64,000 nucleotides of DNA from SXOA01 sp051004015 (GCA_051004015.1 JBPCKT010000033.1:6301-70300), one strand, 5' to 3'. Numbered from the stretch's first letter, positions 26,174-35,600 are shown. A program made the numbers and translations. The notes: generated from the sequence alone by a model not told the origin.

Positions 26174-26197
26174 ACGGAAGGATAGGTCGCGGTTTCG

Positions 26198-26229
26198 GGA
26201 AAAGCGGAGGTCGGAAAGCGGAAAGCGGA
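26198..26229. repeat. AGCGGAAAG-type purine-rich repeat
   Basis: The stretch GGGAAAAGCGGAGGTCGG followed by AAAGCGGAAAGCGG is closely similar to the arms of the inverted repeat at 53175-53329. It is in the gap between two minus-strand genes. This marks a dispersed simple-repeat family in the window. Confidence 0.6.
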
Positions 26230-26231
26230 TG

Positions 26232-27056
26232 TCATTTCCGCATGAGGGCCAGGGCATCCATCGTCCAGGCCACGGCAATGTGCAGCGCCGCCCCCAGCCA
26301 GATCGACCTGGTTTTCAGGGCCATAAAACCCAGCAAAATCCCCGCCACGATGGCCCCCAGTGTCTCCTGGATCGGCTTGCCGAAGTGGATCATGCAGTAC
26401 GGGACCGTCATCACGAAAATGACATACGGCCCCAGCCGCTTCCGCCCCGCCTGGATCATGTAGCCCCGGAAGAAGAATTCCAGCGAGACAAACTGCACGG
26501 CATAAAGCAGCTCCCAGACGTAAAACCGTGGGCCGGGGAATTCTCCGTTCAGGACGCGGTAAAACGGATACTTGGACTGAAACGACTGCCATTGCGACGC
26601 CAGCACCACGGCCGGAAACAGCAGCAGGTAGAACGCCACATAGACCAACCAGTTCTGGTGCCAGCCCCGCATCTTCAAGCCGAATTGCGTGAGCGGCTGG
26701 CGGAAGATGCCCCGCACCACAATCGCCGGAATGGCGACATACAGCACGAAGTTTCCCAGCGACCAATATCCCAGCCGGCTCAGTTCGCCGCGGTCGTCGT
26801 AGCGTAGCGCGGGGACTATCGCGAAGCAGCTTTCCAGCCAGCGGCGAATGGGGGTTTCCAGGGGACTGGATCCGCTGGTGACGTAGTAGTATTGCAGCGT
26901 CAGCAACACGGCGACGGAAACCAGCATCCATATTGTCTGCCCGTCGAGTTGGCCTCCCTCGTCGGCAGCCAAATGCCGCAGTTGCTCCTCGCGGGCTTCG
27001 CGAAGCGGCTGGGCAATGAATTCGCGGACGCTGACCCAGAGGCGATTCATTTCCAC
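26232..27056 (-). CDS. CPBP-family intramembrane protease-like protein
   Basis: The 274-residue protein is polytopic with the three CPBP (CAAX protease/bacteriocin-processing) motifs. Motif 1 is SLEFFFRGYM, where the normal EExxxR has only its second glutamate. Motif 2 is VPYCMIHFGKP, which contains the metal-binding histidine. Motif 3 is GAALHIAVAWTMD with the last histidine. The single missing glutamate leaves activity uncertain. About seven hydrophobic segments span the protein. Its start overlaps the end of the sodium symporter gene by 10 bases, so the two are likely translated together. Confidence 0.82.
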   Translation of the reverse strand: MEMNRLWVSVREFIAQPLREAREEQLRHLAADEGGQLDGQTIWMLVSVAVLLTLQYYYVTSGSSPLETPIRRWLESCFAIVPALRYDDRGELSRLGYWSLGNFVLYVAIPAIVVRGIFRQPLTQFGLKMRGWHQNWLVYVAFYLLLFPAVVLASQWQSFQSKYPFYRVLNGEFPGPRFYVWELLYAVQFVSLEFFFRGYMIQAGRKRLGPYVIFVMTVPYCMIHFGKPIQETLGAIVAGILLGFMALKTRSIWLGAALHIAVAWTMDALALMRK

Positions 27057-28969
27057 CGCCCCGGCGCATCGGGATCAATGTCTCCCAAGATTGGCACTTC
27101 TTCATCGGCAGCCAGCACGCCGAGATGCCCCACGCCCCAGACCAGGCCCCGCAACTGCGTCCGGGATTTAGGCTTGCCGAAAAGGAAGCTCGCTCCATAG
27201 CCGACAAACAGCGTAAAGAGCACTCCAAACGTCACCGTCCAAATGTCATGAAACGGCCAGACCTCGGGCGCGATGAAGCCATGCTTCTTCAGCAAACTAA
27301 GCGCCGTGATTCCTACCGTCAGCAAGCTGCCCGTCACGAGCCCCAGGAACGCCCCGGCGGCCGTGCAGCGGCGGGTGAACATTCCCAGCAGAAATACCGC
27401 CAGGAGCGGCGCGCCGAAGGTATTGGCAATCGCGACCATGATTTCGAAAATGTCCCGCACCTGGGCGATGCCCATGGCAAACAGCGTCGCCCCCACGCCG
27501 ACCACCAGCGTCAACGGCTGAGCGAGCTTGAGCTCGTCGGATTCGTTGAGAGTTTCCGGCGTTTTTCCCAGCTTCTTCGCCAGCCAGGCCCGCCCAATTC
27601 CATACCGGCGATGGAAGTCCATCACCAGCAGCGTGCAGATCGAGTTCAGGCCCGAGTCAATCGAGGACATGCAGGCCGCCAGCAGCGCCGCCACAATCAG
27701 GCCGGCCGCTCCCCAGGGAAGATGGTCGGCAATAAAGCGGGGAAGCATCTCCTCCGCCGCGCCCTTGCGGACGACCACTTCACTCAGCTCGCGCTCATTG
27801 GGGGGGCGACGAATGAACAGCTTTTCCACCCGCACTTTTCCGGCATCGCGGTCGATGAGCTCATCCGATTTGGTGTACGGCTCGCGCGTGTTCGGCTTGA
27901 GAACCCGTCCTTCCTTCACGAGTTGGTCAATGGTTTCGACCGAAATCTCTTCCTCGGGATGATGTTTCATGTCGAGGAGAGGCCGCCCTTTCTCATCCTT
28001 CACCACTTCCCGCGTCTTATTGTCGATGCTCGCAACCCAGTTGGGTTGCATGTCATCGGGATGGTCCTGATAGTAGGCCAACATGCACAGGCCAATGTAA
28101 ATCAGTCCTGGCTGCAGGAGCGTCAGCACGATGCAATTGGCGAGATAGGACGTGCGGGCCGCATCCACGCTCTTCGCGGATAGGAACCGCTGGGCGGTGA
28201 TCTGGTCAGCGGCATAGAAAGAGAGATTCGCCAGAAACCAATGCGGCAGTGCGCCCCACAAATACCAGGCGTTTCCCCAATCCAAGGCGAAGGACGCCGG
28301 CTGGAGTCGCCCCATTCCGCCGGCCACTTCCGTCACTCGTTCATGGCCGCCATCGGTTTGCCACCAGACGCCCAGAATGACGACCACTACTCCGCCCAGC
28401 ATCGCCAGGCCTTGAATGACGTCGGTCCAAATCACCGCCTTCATCCCGCCCAGAAATGTATAAAACGTCGTCACAGCGCCCAGTATCGAAATCAGCACCC
28501 ATTCGGGCACGTCCGTTCCCGAAGCAATCACCAGCACCTTGCACGGTGCGTAAATCACGCCCCCCAGCCAGAGCATCCGCCAGACCACAAAAATCAGGCT
28601 CCCGGCCAGTCGGGTGCGGGAATCAAACCGCAGTTCCAAGTATTCATACAGCGAATACAGCCCCAGGCCGCGGTAGATCGGCAACACCACGCCAACCATG
28701 ATGGGGAGCGCCAGCCAGACGGAGAGAGGCAGGATCAGGCACCGCAGTCCGACCTCGTACGCCTGGCCGGGAAGGCCGGTATACGAAAGGGCCGAGATGA
28801 GCGTCACCATCAGGGACATTCCCAGCGGAAACCAGCCAAAGGAGCGTCCGCCCAGAAAGAAGTCCTGCGTCGTCCGCTGCTCGCCGCTGAAATAGAAGCC
28901 CAGACCCACCATCGCCAGCATATAAAAGGCGATGACCCCGTAGTCGATGGAAGTGAGGGTGGCGAGCAT
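27047..28969 (-). CDS. Sodium:solute symporter family transporter (SSS/SLC5)
   Basis: The 640-residue protein has about 13-14 hydrophobic segments and SSS-family patches: FFLGGRSFGWFPLGMSLM near the N-terminus (the 'xxFFLGGRxxxWxxxGxSL' motif), AADQITAQRFLSAKS in the middle, and AALLAACMSSIDSGLNSICT, the sodium-site/GxxSxxDSxL region. A soluble insert of about 90 residues (KPNTREPYTKSDELIDRD) between helices is unusual. It imports a sugar, amino acid or other small solute with sodium; which one cannot be read. The CPBP protease gene overlaps its end. Confidence 0.92.
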   Translation of the reverse strand: MLATLTSIDYGVIAFYMLAMVGLGFYFSGEQRTTQDFFLGGRSFGWFPLGMSLMVTLISALSYTGLPGQAYEVGLRCLILPLSVWLALPIMVGVVLPIYRGLGLYSLYEYLELRFDSRTRLAGSLIFVVWRMLWLGGVIYAPCKVLVIASGTDVPEWVLISILGAVTTFYTFLGGMKAVIWTDVIQGLAMLGGVVVVILGVWWQTDGGHERVTEVAGGMGRLQPASFALDWGNAWYLWGALPHWFLANLSFYAADQITAQRFLSAKSVDAARTSYLANCIVLTLLQPGLIYIGLCMLAYYQDHPDDMQPNWVASIDNKTREVVKDEKGRPLLDMKHHPEEEISVETIDQLVKEGRVLKPNTREPYTKSDELIDRDAGKVRVEKLFIRRPPNERELSEVVVRKGAAEEMLPRFIADHLPWGAAGLIVAALLAACMSSIDSGLNSICTLLVMDFHRRYGIGRAWLAKKLGKTPETLNESDELKLAQPLTLVVGVGATLFAMGIAQVRDIFEIMVAIANTFGAPLLAVFLLGMFTRRCTAAGAFLGLVTGSLLTVGITALSLLKKHGFIAPEVWPFHDIWTVTFGVLFTLFVGYGASFLFGKPKSRTQLRGLVWGVGHLGVLAADEEVPILGDIDPDAPGRWK

Positions 28970-29747
28970 GGAAAATCAATTTGGGAAAGTGCCCTAGTGA
29001 TACAACCTGGAAAGGTTGGCAACAACGTGGCGGTCTGTTACCTCTGGAGACAGTCAGCCCTAACTCCCGTCCGCGTAGGGTTTTATGTAAATTTATGAAT
29101 CATTTCCTCATGTTGTGATTCACATTTTTAACGTAACTCAACAGCAAAACTTACGTTCCTTCACCTCGCCGCAAGTCCCATCTATACCATGAGTTGCGCC
29201 GCTGGCCGTCGCCGTAAGTCCCTGAATCAACCCCTGAATCAGCCCTGTTTTGATTCACGCGCTGGCGGCAAGTCCTTGCCCAGCAATCCTTTGCAGCGTG
29301 AATCAAGCAGCGTGAATCAAGCTGTCCCGGTCCGCCAGCATGAATCAGACGCAAGCAGCAAACAACACGGGGCGCTGCCACTCGTGCATATCTCCAGGGA
29401 GTAAGATGCTCGATAATGAACTTTTATTCTCTTGTGTACAAAAGTTTATTTTTCTCTTGGCGCGCACTAAAAACCCTGCCACCGACAGCTGGGCGGCGAC
29501 TCCTCCCCGGTTGGTTGCTGGGCTCGTCCCCTGGCCCGTCCCGGCGGAGCAATCATGGGGCACCACAGCAGCGCTCAGACACCCAGGACCAGGCGACTCC
29601 AAGATTTTTGAGAGCGGAATTCAGGCTTAGGAGGAACAAAGGGAGGAAGAACAGGGGACAGGTCCAGCGGGGAGGGAATCCATGGGTTTATCGGCGACAT
29701 CCTCTGGGGATGACGATAAAATGGCGGAGAACCTCAAGGAGACCGCC
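28970..29747. other. Long intergenic region with the TGAWTCA/ACTTACG repeat cluster
   Basis: These 778 bases lie between the divergent symporter and the small Cys/His protein. The first half carries the repeat cluster listed at 29096-29347. In the second half (29348-29747) I see no credible gene: open frames there lack a ribosome-binding site and family resemblance. The promoter for the plus-strand pair must lie here. Confidence 0.5.
29096..29347. repeat. TGAWTCA / ACTTACG motif cluster, locus A
   Basis: The heptamer TGAWTCA starts at 29096, 29116, 29223, 29235, 29251, 29299, 29313 and 29341, eight times in about 250 bases. Interspersed are ACTTACG at 29149, CGTAAGTCC near 29213 and GCAAGTCC near 29171 and 29268. 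The 15-mer GCAGCGTGAATCAAG (29293-29307) recurs exactly at 43121-43135. This density is far above chance, and the motifs recur at two other intergenic sites in the window. Confidence 0.8.
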
Positions 29748-29951
29748 ATGACCTTTGTCACCTACGAAAACCGTTCAAACGCCCACGTCACGATTCATAG
29801 AGAGGGATGCTCCCAGATCGCCAAACGCGGCGGAGAGCACAAGCACGGCGACGGCGAATACAAGAACCACGCCAGCTTTGAGGAATCGAGAGTCTACGGA
29901 GCGAAAACTGGTCTGCCCGTGCGAGAGTGTTCGTACTGCAAGCCGTCCTAG
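29748..29951 (+). CDS. Small Cys/His protein resembling an Ada-type zinc module
   Basis: The 67-residue product starts at the ATG at 29748, preceded by AAGGAG at an ideal distance. The pattern THIS-type H-x3-C (VTIHREGCSQIAK), a middle FEES helix, a glycine and a C-terminal C-x2-C-x-P (ECSYCKPS) resembles the small metal-binding module of Ada and stand-alone relatives, although the spacing is not identical. It has no membrane segment. It lies 18 bases upstream of the HNH gene, so they are almost surely one transcript. A role as metal-binding partner of that nuclease is only an inference. Confidence 0.6.
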   Translation: MTFVTYENRSNAHVTIHREGCSQIAKRGGEHKHGDGEYKNHASFEESRVYGAKTGLPVRECSYCKPS

Positions 29952-29969
29952 CGCAGAAGGCAATTCCAT

Positions 29970-30956
29970 ATGGCATCGCGTCGCGATGACTTTTCCAAAC
30001 CCATCGTACGGACTAGCGGCTTGCGGGCCGGGTATATGTGCTCCAATCCAGACTGCCGCAGGCCGACGGCAAGTCCACATTCCGATCCGTCGAAGGCCCT
30101 AATTACCGGTGAAGCGGCACATATTTGCGCCGCGGCCGAGAATGGTCCAAGGTATGATCCCAGCCAATCGACCGATGACCGAAAGGCCATAACGAACGCG
30201 ATTTGGCTCTGCGGAGATTGCAACAAGCGAATCGATACTGACTGGGCGGCTTGGCCGGCGACCCAACTCCATGCGATGAAGAATGAGCACGAGCAGTGGA
30301 TCGGCGCTCAAGGCATGATCCCGAAACTGCCTGAAGTGTCCCTGGTGACACTGACGGGACTGCGATTGCATCCGGCGTTCTCCACCATCACCACCGAGGA
30401 GTTGGCTACAATTCGCGAGCAGGAACTAACGCTTCACAATCTCAATCGAGTCCCGCTGCATAACGTGAAACTGACCATGTACCTCCATGAGCCAGTGCTG
30501 ATGGGCGGGAAATCTACGCATAATGCCGGGACCGTCATTCGCGTCATTCCCGCCGAAACTCCGTGGACTGTCACGTCCGCCGGTGCGGGTGCCGTCATTG
30601 ATCCACCACAAAATCTCGCTCAGAACCTCATTCTCGAAATCCAGGTTCTTTCGCCTGCGGAATCGGTCATCATTCCTTTCTACACTTGTGACCCGCAATA
30701 CCAAGCTGAGACTGACCAACCAGTGGATTGCGAAATCGACCTCGACTCGATCTACACAGGGTTCCGCACTCCGTTCTTTTTGGAAGGAACATATCAGTTT
30801 CTTCTTCGCGGTGAGTACGTCACAACGGAAATCTTTGTCCCGCTCCGCTACAGCTACAAGAATCGAACAATCGCATCCTTCCCTTCGCAAATCTCTCGCG
30901 AGCCGTGGGAAGTCACTCCGACAATTCTCTTTCGCGGCGTTCAATTGCAAGGATAA
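29970..30956 (+). CDS. HNH-nuclease domain protein with beta-rich C-terminal domain
   Basis: The first 110 residues form an HNH domain of the kind found in defence effectors such as Cap5. It has a CX4C pair (C24, C29), the catalytic histidine in ITGEAAHICAA (H51), N76, then WLCGDCNKRID (C81, C84). The remaining 215 residues or so are beta-rich (EQELTLHNLNRVPLHNVKLTM, LILEIQVLSPAESVIIPF) and could be a sensor or substrate-binding module; it is not the SAVED domain. The gene sits between the small Cys/His gene and a transposase remnant, next to tRNA-Leu. Its stop codon overlaps the start of the remnant (TAATG). It could be a defence nuclease or a stray HNH enzyme. Confidence 0.8.
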   Translation: MASRRDDFSKPIVRTSGLRAGYMCSNPDCRRPTASPHSDPSKALITGEAAHICAAAENGPRYDPSQSTDDRKAITNAIWLCGDCNKRIDTDWAAWPATQLHAMKNEHEQWIGAQGMIPKLPEVSLVTLTGLRLHPAFSTITTEELATIREQELTLHNLNRVPLHNVKLTMYLHEPVLMGGKSTHNAGTVIRVIPAETPWTVTSAGAGAVIDPPQNLAQNLILEIQVLSPAESVIIPFYTCDPQYQAETDQPVDCEIDLDSIYTGFRTPFFLEGTYQFLLRGEYVTTEIFVPLRYSYKNRTIASFPSQISREPWEVTPTILFRGVQLQG

Positions 30957-31200
30957 TGCTGCCGAAGCGAAGATCGGCGGATGGGGGACTGGTCTATCAT
31001 GCCCTCAACCGGGCCAATGCCCGAATGACGATCTTCGAGAAGGACGCCGATTACGAGGCCTTCGAGCGGGTTCTCGAGGAAGCCGTCCTGCGGACGCAAA
31101 CGCGGCTCTTGGCAGCGCTGGCATGCCCATCGGCAGAGCACCGGCAGCGGCCACGTTTATCAGGGGCGGTTTAAGTCCCTTTCCACCAGCTCGCTCCCGC
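30956..31200 (+). pseudogene. REP-associated tyrosine transposase (RAYT) remnant
   Basis: The first 53 codons read LPKRRSADGGLVYHALNRAN and then RMTIFEKDADYEAFERVLEE, the conserved N-terminus of Y1/RAYT transposases. After RTQTRLLA the frame breaks. In another frame the sequence continues WQRWHAHRQSTGSGHVYQ and then GRFKS, a later RAYT segment. The region between them, which holds the metal-binding HUH histidines, has been deleted, and the catalytic-tyrosine part is also missing. The protein is dead, but it shows that a RAYT family existed here, which fits the many REP-like hairpins in the window. Confidence 0.85.
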
Positions 31201-31274
31201 CTCTTGCTTCTGGCTGCCTTTCGCCTATAAAGAATGAACCACCGCGGGAGACGGATTGTCCCTGGTTGGTAAAC

Positions 31275-31358
31275 GCGGATATGGCGGAATTGGCAGACGC
31301 GCTAGATTCAGGTTCTAGTGGCCGTAAGGTCGTGGAGGTTCAAGTCCTCTTATCCGCA
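31275..31358 (+). tRNA. tRNA-Leu (anticodon CAG)
   Basis: The 84-base gene folds as a class II tRNA. The acceptor stem is GCGGATA/TATCCGC with discriminator A, and the D arm holds GGCGGAATTGGCAGACGC. The anticodon arm is CTAGA-TTCAGGT-TCTAG with anticodon CAG. A long variable arm (TGGCCGTAAGGTCGT) and the T arm GGAGGTTCAAGTCCTC complete it. CCA is not encoded. It reads CUG leucine codons. tRNA genes are common insertion sites, which fits the accessory genes just upstream. Confidence 0.97.
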
Positions 31359-31363
31359 CTCTT

Positions 31364-31392
31364 AAGCCGAGTCGCTTGACTCGGCTTTCTTT
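31364..31392 (+). terminator. Rho-independent terminator after tRNA-Leu
   Basis: A 10-bp stem, AAGCCGAGTC/GACTCGGCTT with loop GCTT, is followed by TCTTTTT. It begins five bases after the tRNA and would end the tRNA transcript. Confidence 0.88.
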
Positions 31393-31514
31393 TTGCTAGC
31401 TCGCAACTAGAGGGCTGGTTCTAAGGGGAATTCTTCGCCCGATAACGCGGGATTAGGGCTTCATTTAAGTTCACGAATCCTAATACTGCGTCCTCCTGGG
31501 TTGAGACGGCATGA

Positions 31515-31543
31515 TTGACACGGAAGGACTCTTGGAATAGCTT
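31515..31543 (+). promoter_or_regulatory. Possible sigma-70-type promoter upstream of the LysR gene
   Basis: A perfect TTGACA (31515-31520) is followed after 17 bases by TAGCTT, a weak -10 match. It lies about 60 bases before the LysR start. The -10 element is poor, so this is tentative. Confidence 0.3.
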
Positions 31544-31600
31544 ACGATGCTTGGCGCTAATCCTGGGGGTCAGAACTATCGCCAACTCTAATGAGATTCC

Positions 31601-32602
31601 ATGCACTTTAAGTCCCTTAAGCTGTTTTGCGATGTCGTCTCGCGGCGGAGCTTTTCCCGCGCCGCCGAGGAAAACGGCATCTCGCAGTCGGGGGCCAGCC
31701 AGATGGTCAACCACCTGGAGGAGCATCTGGGGGTCAAGCTGATCGACCGGACCAAGCGGCCGTTTGTCCTCACGCCCGAAGGGGAGGCCTATTACGACGG
31801 CTGCCGGAAGCTGGTGCGGCGGTATTTTGCTCTGGAAGAGGAGGTGAAGACTCTGCACGAGGAAGTCGGAGGGCGGGTGAGCGTGGCCTCGATTTACTCA
31901 ATTGGCCTATCCCACATGAACAGTTTTGTGCAGAGCTTTTTGCGAAAGCACCCCAAGGCCAATGTCCGCCTGCAATACCAGCATCCCCACCGCGTGTATG
32001 AATTGGTCGACAGTGACCAGGTCGATTTGGGATTGGTCAGCTATCCGCGGTCCTCCCGCACTATCAAAGCCACTCCTTGGCGGGAAGAGCCGATGGTCGT
32101 CGTCTGCTCGCGGCGGCATAAACTGGCCCAGCGGCGGGAAGTTTCGCTCCAGGAGCTCCACGGCTGCGACATGGTCGGCTTCGATCAGGACCTGGAAATC
32201 CGCCAGGAGATTGATCGCGCTTTGGCGGATAGCGGCGCGGAAGTTCGGGTGGCCATGGAATTTGACAACACGGAAACGATCAAACGGGCCGTCGAGATCG
32301 ATGCCGGCTTCTCGATCCTGCCGCGGCCGACCGTGGATCGCGAGGTCGAGGCGGGGGAGCTCGTGGCTTTGCCACTGGCGGGCGCGACCTTGTCTCGGCC
32401 GATTGGCATCCTGCAGCGCCGGGGCAAGGACCTGGGCAAGACCGCCACGCGGTTTATGCAGCTCTTGCTGGGTCAGCCGGAGATGACCCCCGGCGATGAA
32501 GATGAGCCGCCAGACAGTTTTGAGATTTCCGGTCCGGAAGAAGTCGCTGCCGCCCATGGCAACGGCTCACCGGCGGCCGCGGGCAAACGAGTCAAAGCAT
32601 AG
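31601..32602 (+). CDS. LysR-type transcriptional regulator
   Basis: The 333-residue protein has the LysR winged helix at the N-terminus (MHFKSLKLFCDVVSRRSFSR, then AAEENGISQSGASQMVNHLE) and an effector-binding domain of two alpha/beta lobes (VSVASIYSIGLSHMNSFVQ... and DNTETIKRAVEIDAGFSILP). LysR proteins bind near promoters and respond to a small co-inducer. The tail after residue 300 is acidic and Gly/Ala-rich, unlike most members. It lies 61 bases upstream of gltB on the same strand, so it may control glutamate synthase as GltC does, but co-transcription in the same direction is unusual for such regulators. Confidence 0.92.
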   Translation: MHFKSLKLFCDVVSRRSFSRAAEENGISQSGASQMVNHLEEHLGVKLIDRTKRPFVLTPEGEAYYDGCRKLVRRYFALEEEVKTLHEEVGGRVSVASIYSIGLSHMNSFVQSFLRKHPKANVRLQYQHPHRVYELVDSDQVDLGLVSYPRSSRTIKATPWREEPMVVVCSRRHKLAQRREVSLQELHGCDMVGFDQDLEIRQEIDRALADSGAEVRVAMEFDNTETIKRAVEIDAGFSILPRPTVDREVEAGELVALPLAGATLSRPIGILQRRGKDLGKTATRFMQLLLGQPEMTPGDEDEPPDSFEISGPEEVAAAHGNGSPAAAGKRVKA

Positions 32603-32603
32603 C

Positions 32604-32646
32604 ATCCGCGGCAGGCGGGGCTGTTTGGCTCTCTCGTGCCGCGGAT
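32604..32646 (+). promoter_or_regulatory. Hairpin between the LysR gene and gltB
   Basis: A perfect 10-bp inverted repeat, ATCCGCGGCA (32604-32613) and TGCCGCGGAT (32637-32646), with a 23-base loop fills the gap before gltB. No T-run follows, so it is not a standard terminator. It could be an operator, an attenuator-like structure that lowers read-through, or a repeat element. Confidence 0.5.
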
Positions 32647-32663
32647 ACCAAGGCTGGTGATTT

Positions 32664-35600
32664 ATGACCATTCAATTCGAGAACAACCTTCCCGTGAAGC
32701 ACGGGCTGTATGACCCGGCCAACGAGAAGGATAGCTGCGGCGTCGGTTTCATCGCCAACGTGAAAGGGGTCCGCAGCCACAGCATCGTCCGCGATGCCGC
32801 CGAAGCCCTCCGCAATATGGATCACCGCGGCGCGTGCGGCTGTGAAGAGAACACGGGGGACGGCGCGGGCATGTTGACCGCCATTCCCGATGAGCTGATG
32901 CGAGCCGAGGCGAAGCGGCTGTTCAATGCGGAACTGCCGGAGATAGGGGCTTATGCCATCGGCCAGATTTTTCTGCCTCAAGATGAAGCCGAACGGAACC
33001 TGTGCAAGAAGTCCGTGGAGAAATTCGTCGTTCGCCAGGGGCAAAAATTCATCGGCTGGCGCAGAGTCCCCACGGATGCGAAGAAGGCGGACATCGGCCC
33101 CACGGCAGCTAAGTCCGAGCCGGTCGTAGAGCAAATCTTCGTTGTAGCGGGCGACAACGTCGATCGCACCTCTTTCTGCCGCCAACTCTATCTCATCCGC
33201 AAGCAGGCGTACCACGAAATCCGCGTGCTCGGCCTCAAGCAGCGGGACATGTATTACGTCTGCAGCTTCTCCTCACGGATTCTCATTTACAAGGGGCAGC
33301 TCACGGCGAAGCAGGTGGTGCCGTATTACGCGGACCTCGCGAACCCACTCTACACCAGCCACCTTGCAATGGTCCATTCGCGGTTTTCCACCAATACGTT
33401 TCCGTCGTGGGATCGAGCCCAGCCGATGCGGTTCATGTCGCACAACGGCGAAATCAACACGCTCCGCGGCAATGTGAACTGGATGCTGGCCCGCGAAGGG
33501 CTGATGAAGTCCGAGTTGTTCGGCAAGGAATTCAATCGCCTGCTGCCGATTACCGATCTCACGACGAGCGACTCCGGAATCTTCGACAACGTGATGGAAC
33601 TGCTGCTGCTCGCCGGCCGGTCGCTGCCGGAAGCGGTGATGATGATGATTCCAGAAGCCTGGCAGAACCATGAATCGATGCCGGAATGCAAGCAGTCGTT
33701 CTATGAATTTCACTCCTGCCTGATGGAGCCGTGGGATGGTCCCGCCTCGGTGGTCTTCACCGACGGCCGCTATATCGGCGCGGTGCTCGACCGCAACGGC
33801 CTCCGCCCCAGCCGTTATTACCTGACGACCGACGACCGGGTCATCATGGCCAGCGAAGTCGGCGTCCTGCCGGTGGACCCTGGAATCGTGCGGGAAAAAG
33901 GCCGCCTTCAGCCGGGCCGCATGTTCCTGGTCGATTTCGAGCAAGGGCGGCTGATTCCCGATGACGAAATCAAGCAGGACATCGCCACTCGCCGGCCGTA
34001 CGGCGAATGGCTCCGCAAGCAGCGGCTGGAAATCCGCGATCTGCCCAACCCAACGGACGTCCATGGCTTTGAGCCCCAGACGCTGCTGCCGCGGATGCAG
34101 GCCTTTGGCTATACCGTGGAAACCATGCAGTTCATGCTGCTGCCGCTGGTTTATGAGAAGCGCGATCCCGTCGGCTCGATGGGAAATGACTCGGCCCTGG
34201 CCGTCCTCAGCGACCAGCCGCGGATGCTGTACGACTATTTCAAGCAGCTCTTCGCGCAGGTGACCAATCCTCCGGTCGATTCGATCCGCGAGGAAGTCAT
34301 CATGTCGCTGGAGTGCTACATCGGCCCGGAAAAGAATCTGCTGGAATCGACCGAAGAGCATGCCCACCGCCTCTTGCTCTCGCATCCCATTCTGACTAAT
34401 GAAGAGCTGGCGGCTCTCAAGAACATCGATCATCGCGGCTGGAAAGCGAAAACGATTGACATCACCTGGCCGCGAAGCGACGGCGAAGGGGGCCTGAAGA
34501 AGGCGATTGACCGGATTTCTCGCGAAGCCGAACAGGCCATTGAAGACGGCTACTCACTGGTGGTGCTGTCGGATCGCAACATCGGTCCGGATCGCGTGCC
34601 GCTGAGTTCGCTCCTGGCATGCGGCGCGGTGCATCACCACCTCATTCGCAAGGCCAAACGGACCCGCCTGGGCATCATTCTGGAAACCGGCGAAGCCCGC
34701 GAAGTGCATCATCACTGCCTGCTCGTCGGCTATGGGGCCGATGCCATCAATCCCTATCTGGCGTTCGAGGCATTGTGGCAAGCTCAGCGCGACGGCCTGC
34801 TCCCCAAGGATTACAGCGACGACAAAATCGTCCATGCCTATCAGAAGGCGGTGGCCAAGGGGATGCTCAAGGTGATGAGCAAGATGGGCATTTCCACATT
34901 GCATTCGTACAAGGGTGCCCAGATCTTCGAGGCGGTCGGCTTGCAGAGCGACGTCGTCGATAGCTGCTTTGCCGGCACGGCCAGCCGAATTCAGGGGGTG
35001 AATTTTGGCATCCTCGCGCAGGAAGCCCTTCGCCGCCACGAGATTGGCTATCCCGAGCGGGCCGAGCAGCGCCTGCCGATTCTGCCGAACCTGGGCGAGT
35101 TCCACTGGCGAGCCGACGGTGAGCGGCACATGTGGGATCCGGAGTCGATCGCCGATATCCAGATGGCGTCGCGGGAAAACAATGCCGACGCCTACTGGCG
35201 GTTCAGCAAGCACGCCAACGACGAGGCGACTCTTAAGTGCGCGCTCCGCGGCCTGCTCAAATTCAAGGATGGGACCACGTCGGTTCCCCTCTCCGAGGTG
35301 GAGCCGGCCGCCAGCATCGTCCGCCGTTTCTGCACGGGGGCCATGAGCTTCGGCAGCATTAGCGCGGAAGCGCACGAGACGCTGGCCATCGCCATGAATC
35401 GCATCGGCGGCAAGAGCAATACGGGCGAAGGGGGGGAAGACCCCGAGCGCTTCAAGGCGCTTCCCAACGGGGACTCCAAGCGGTCGGCGATCAAGCAAGT
35501 AGCTTCCGGGCGGTTCGGCGTCACCATCAACTACCTTGCCAATGCCGACGAATTGCAAATCAAGATGGCGCAGGGGGCCAAGCCGGGGGAAGGAGGGGAG

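Noticed and set aside
29096..29347. CRISPR array
   Set aside because: The repeated unit is only seven bases, spacing is irregular and both orientations occur; no repeats of 24-40 bases and no cas genes.
29416..29751. Possible genes in the second half of the 29 kb gap
   Set aside because: No ribosome-binding site, no conserved sequence, and biased composition in both strands.
32603..32663. Glutamine riboswitch before gltB
   Set aside because: The 61-base gap is filled by a simple hairpin and lacks any riboswitch core I can recognise.
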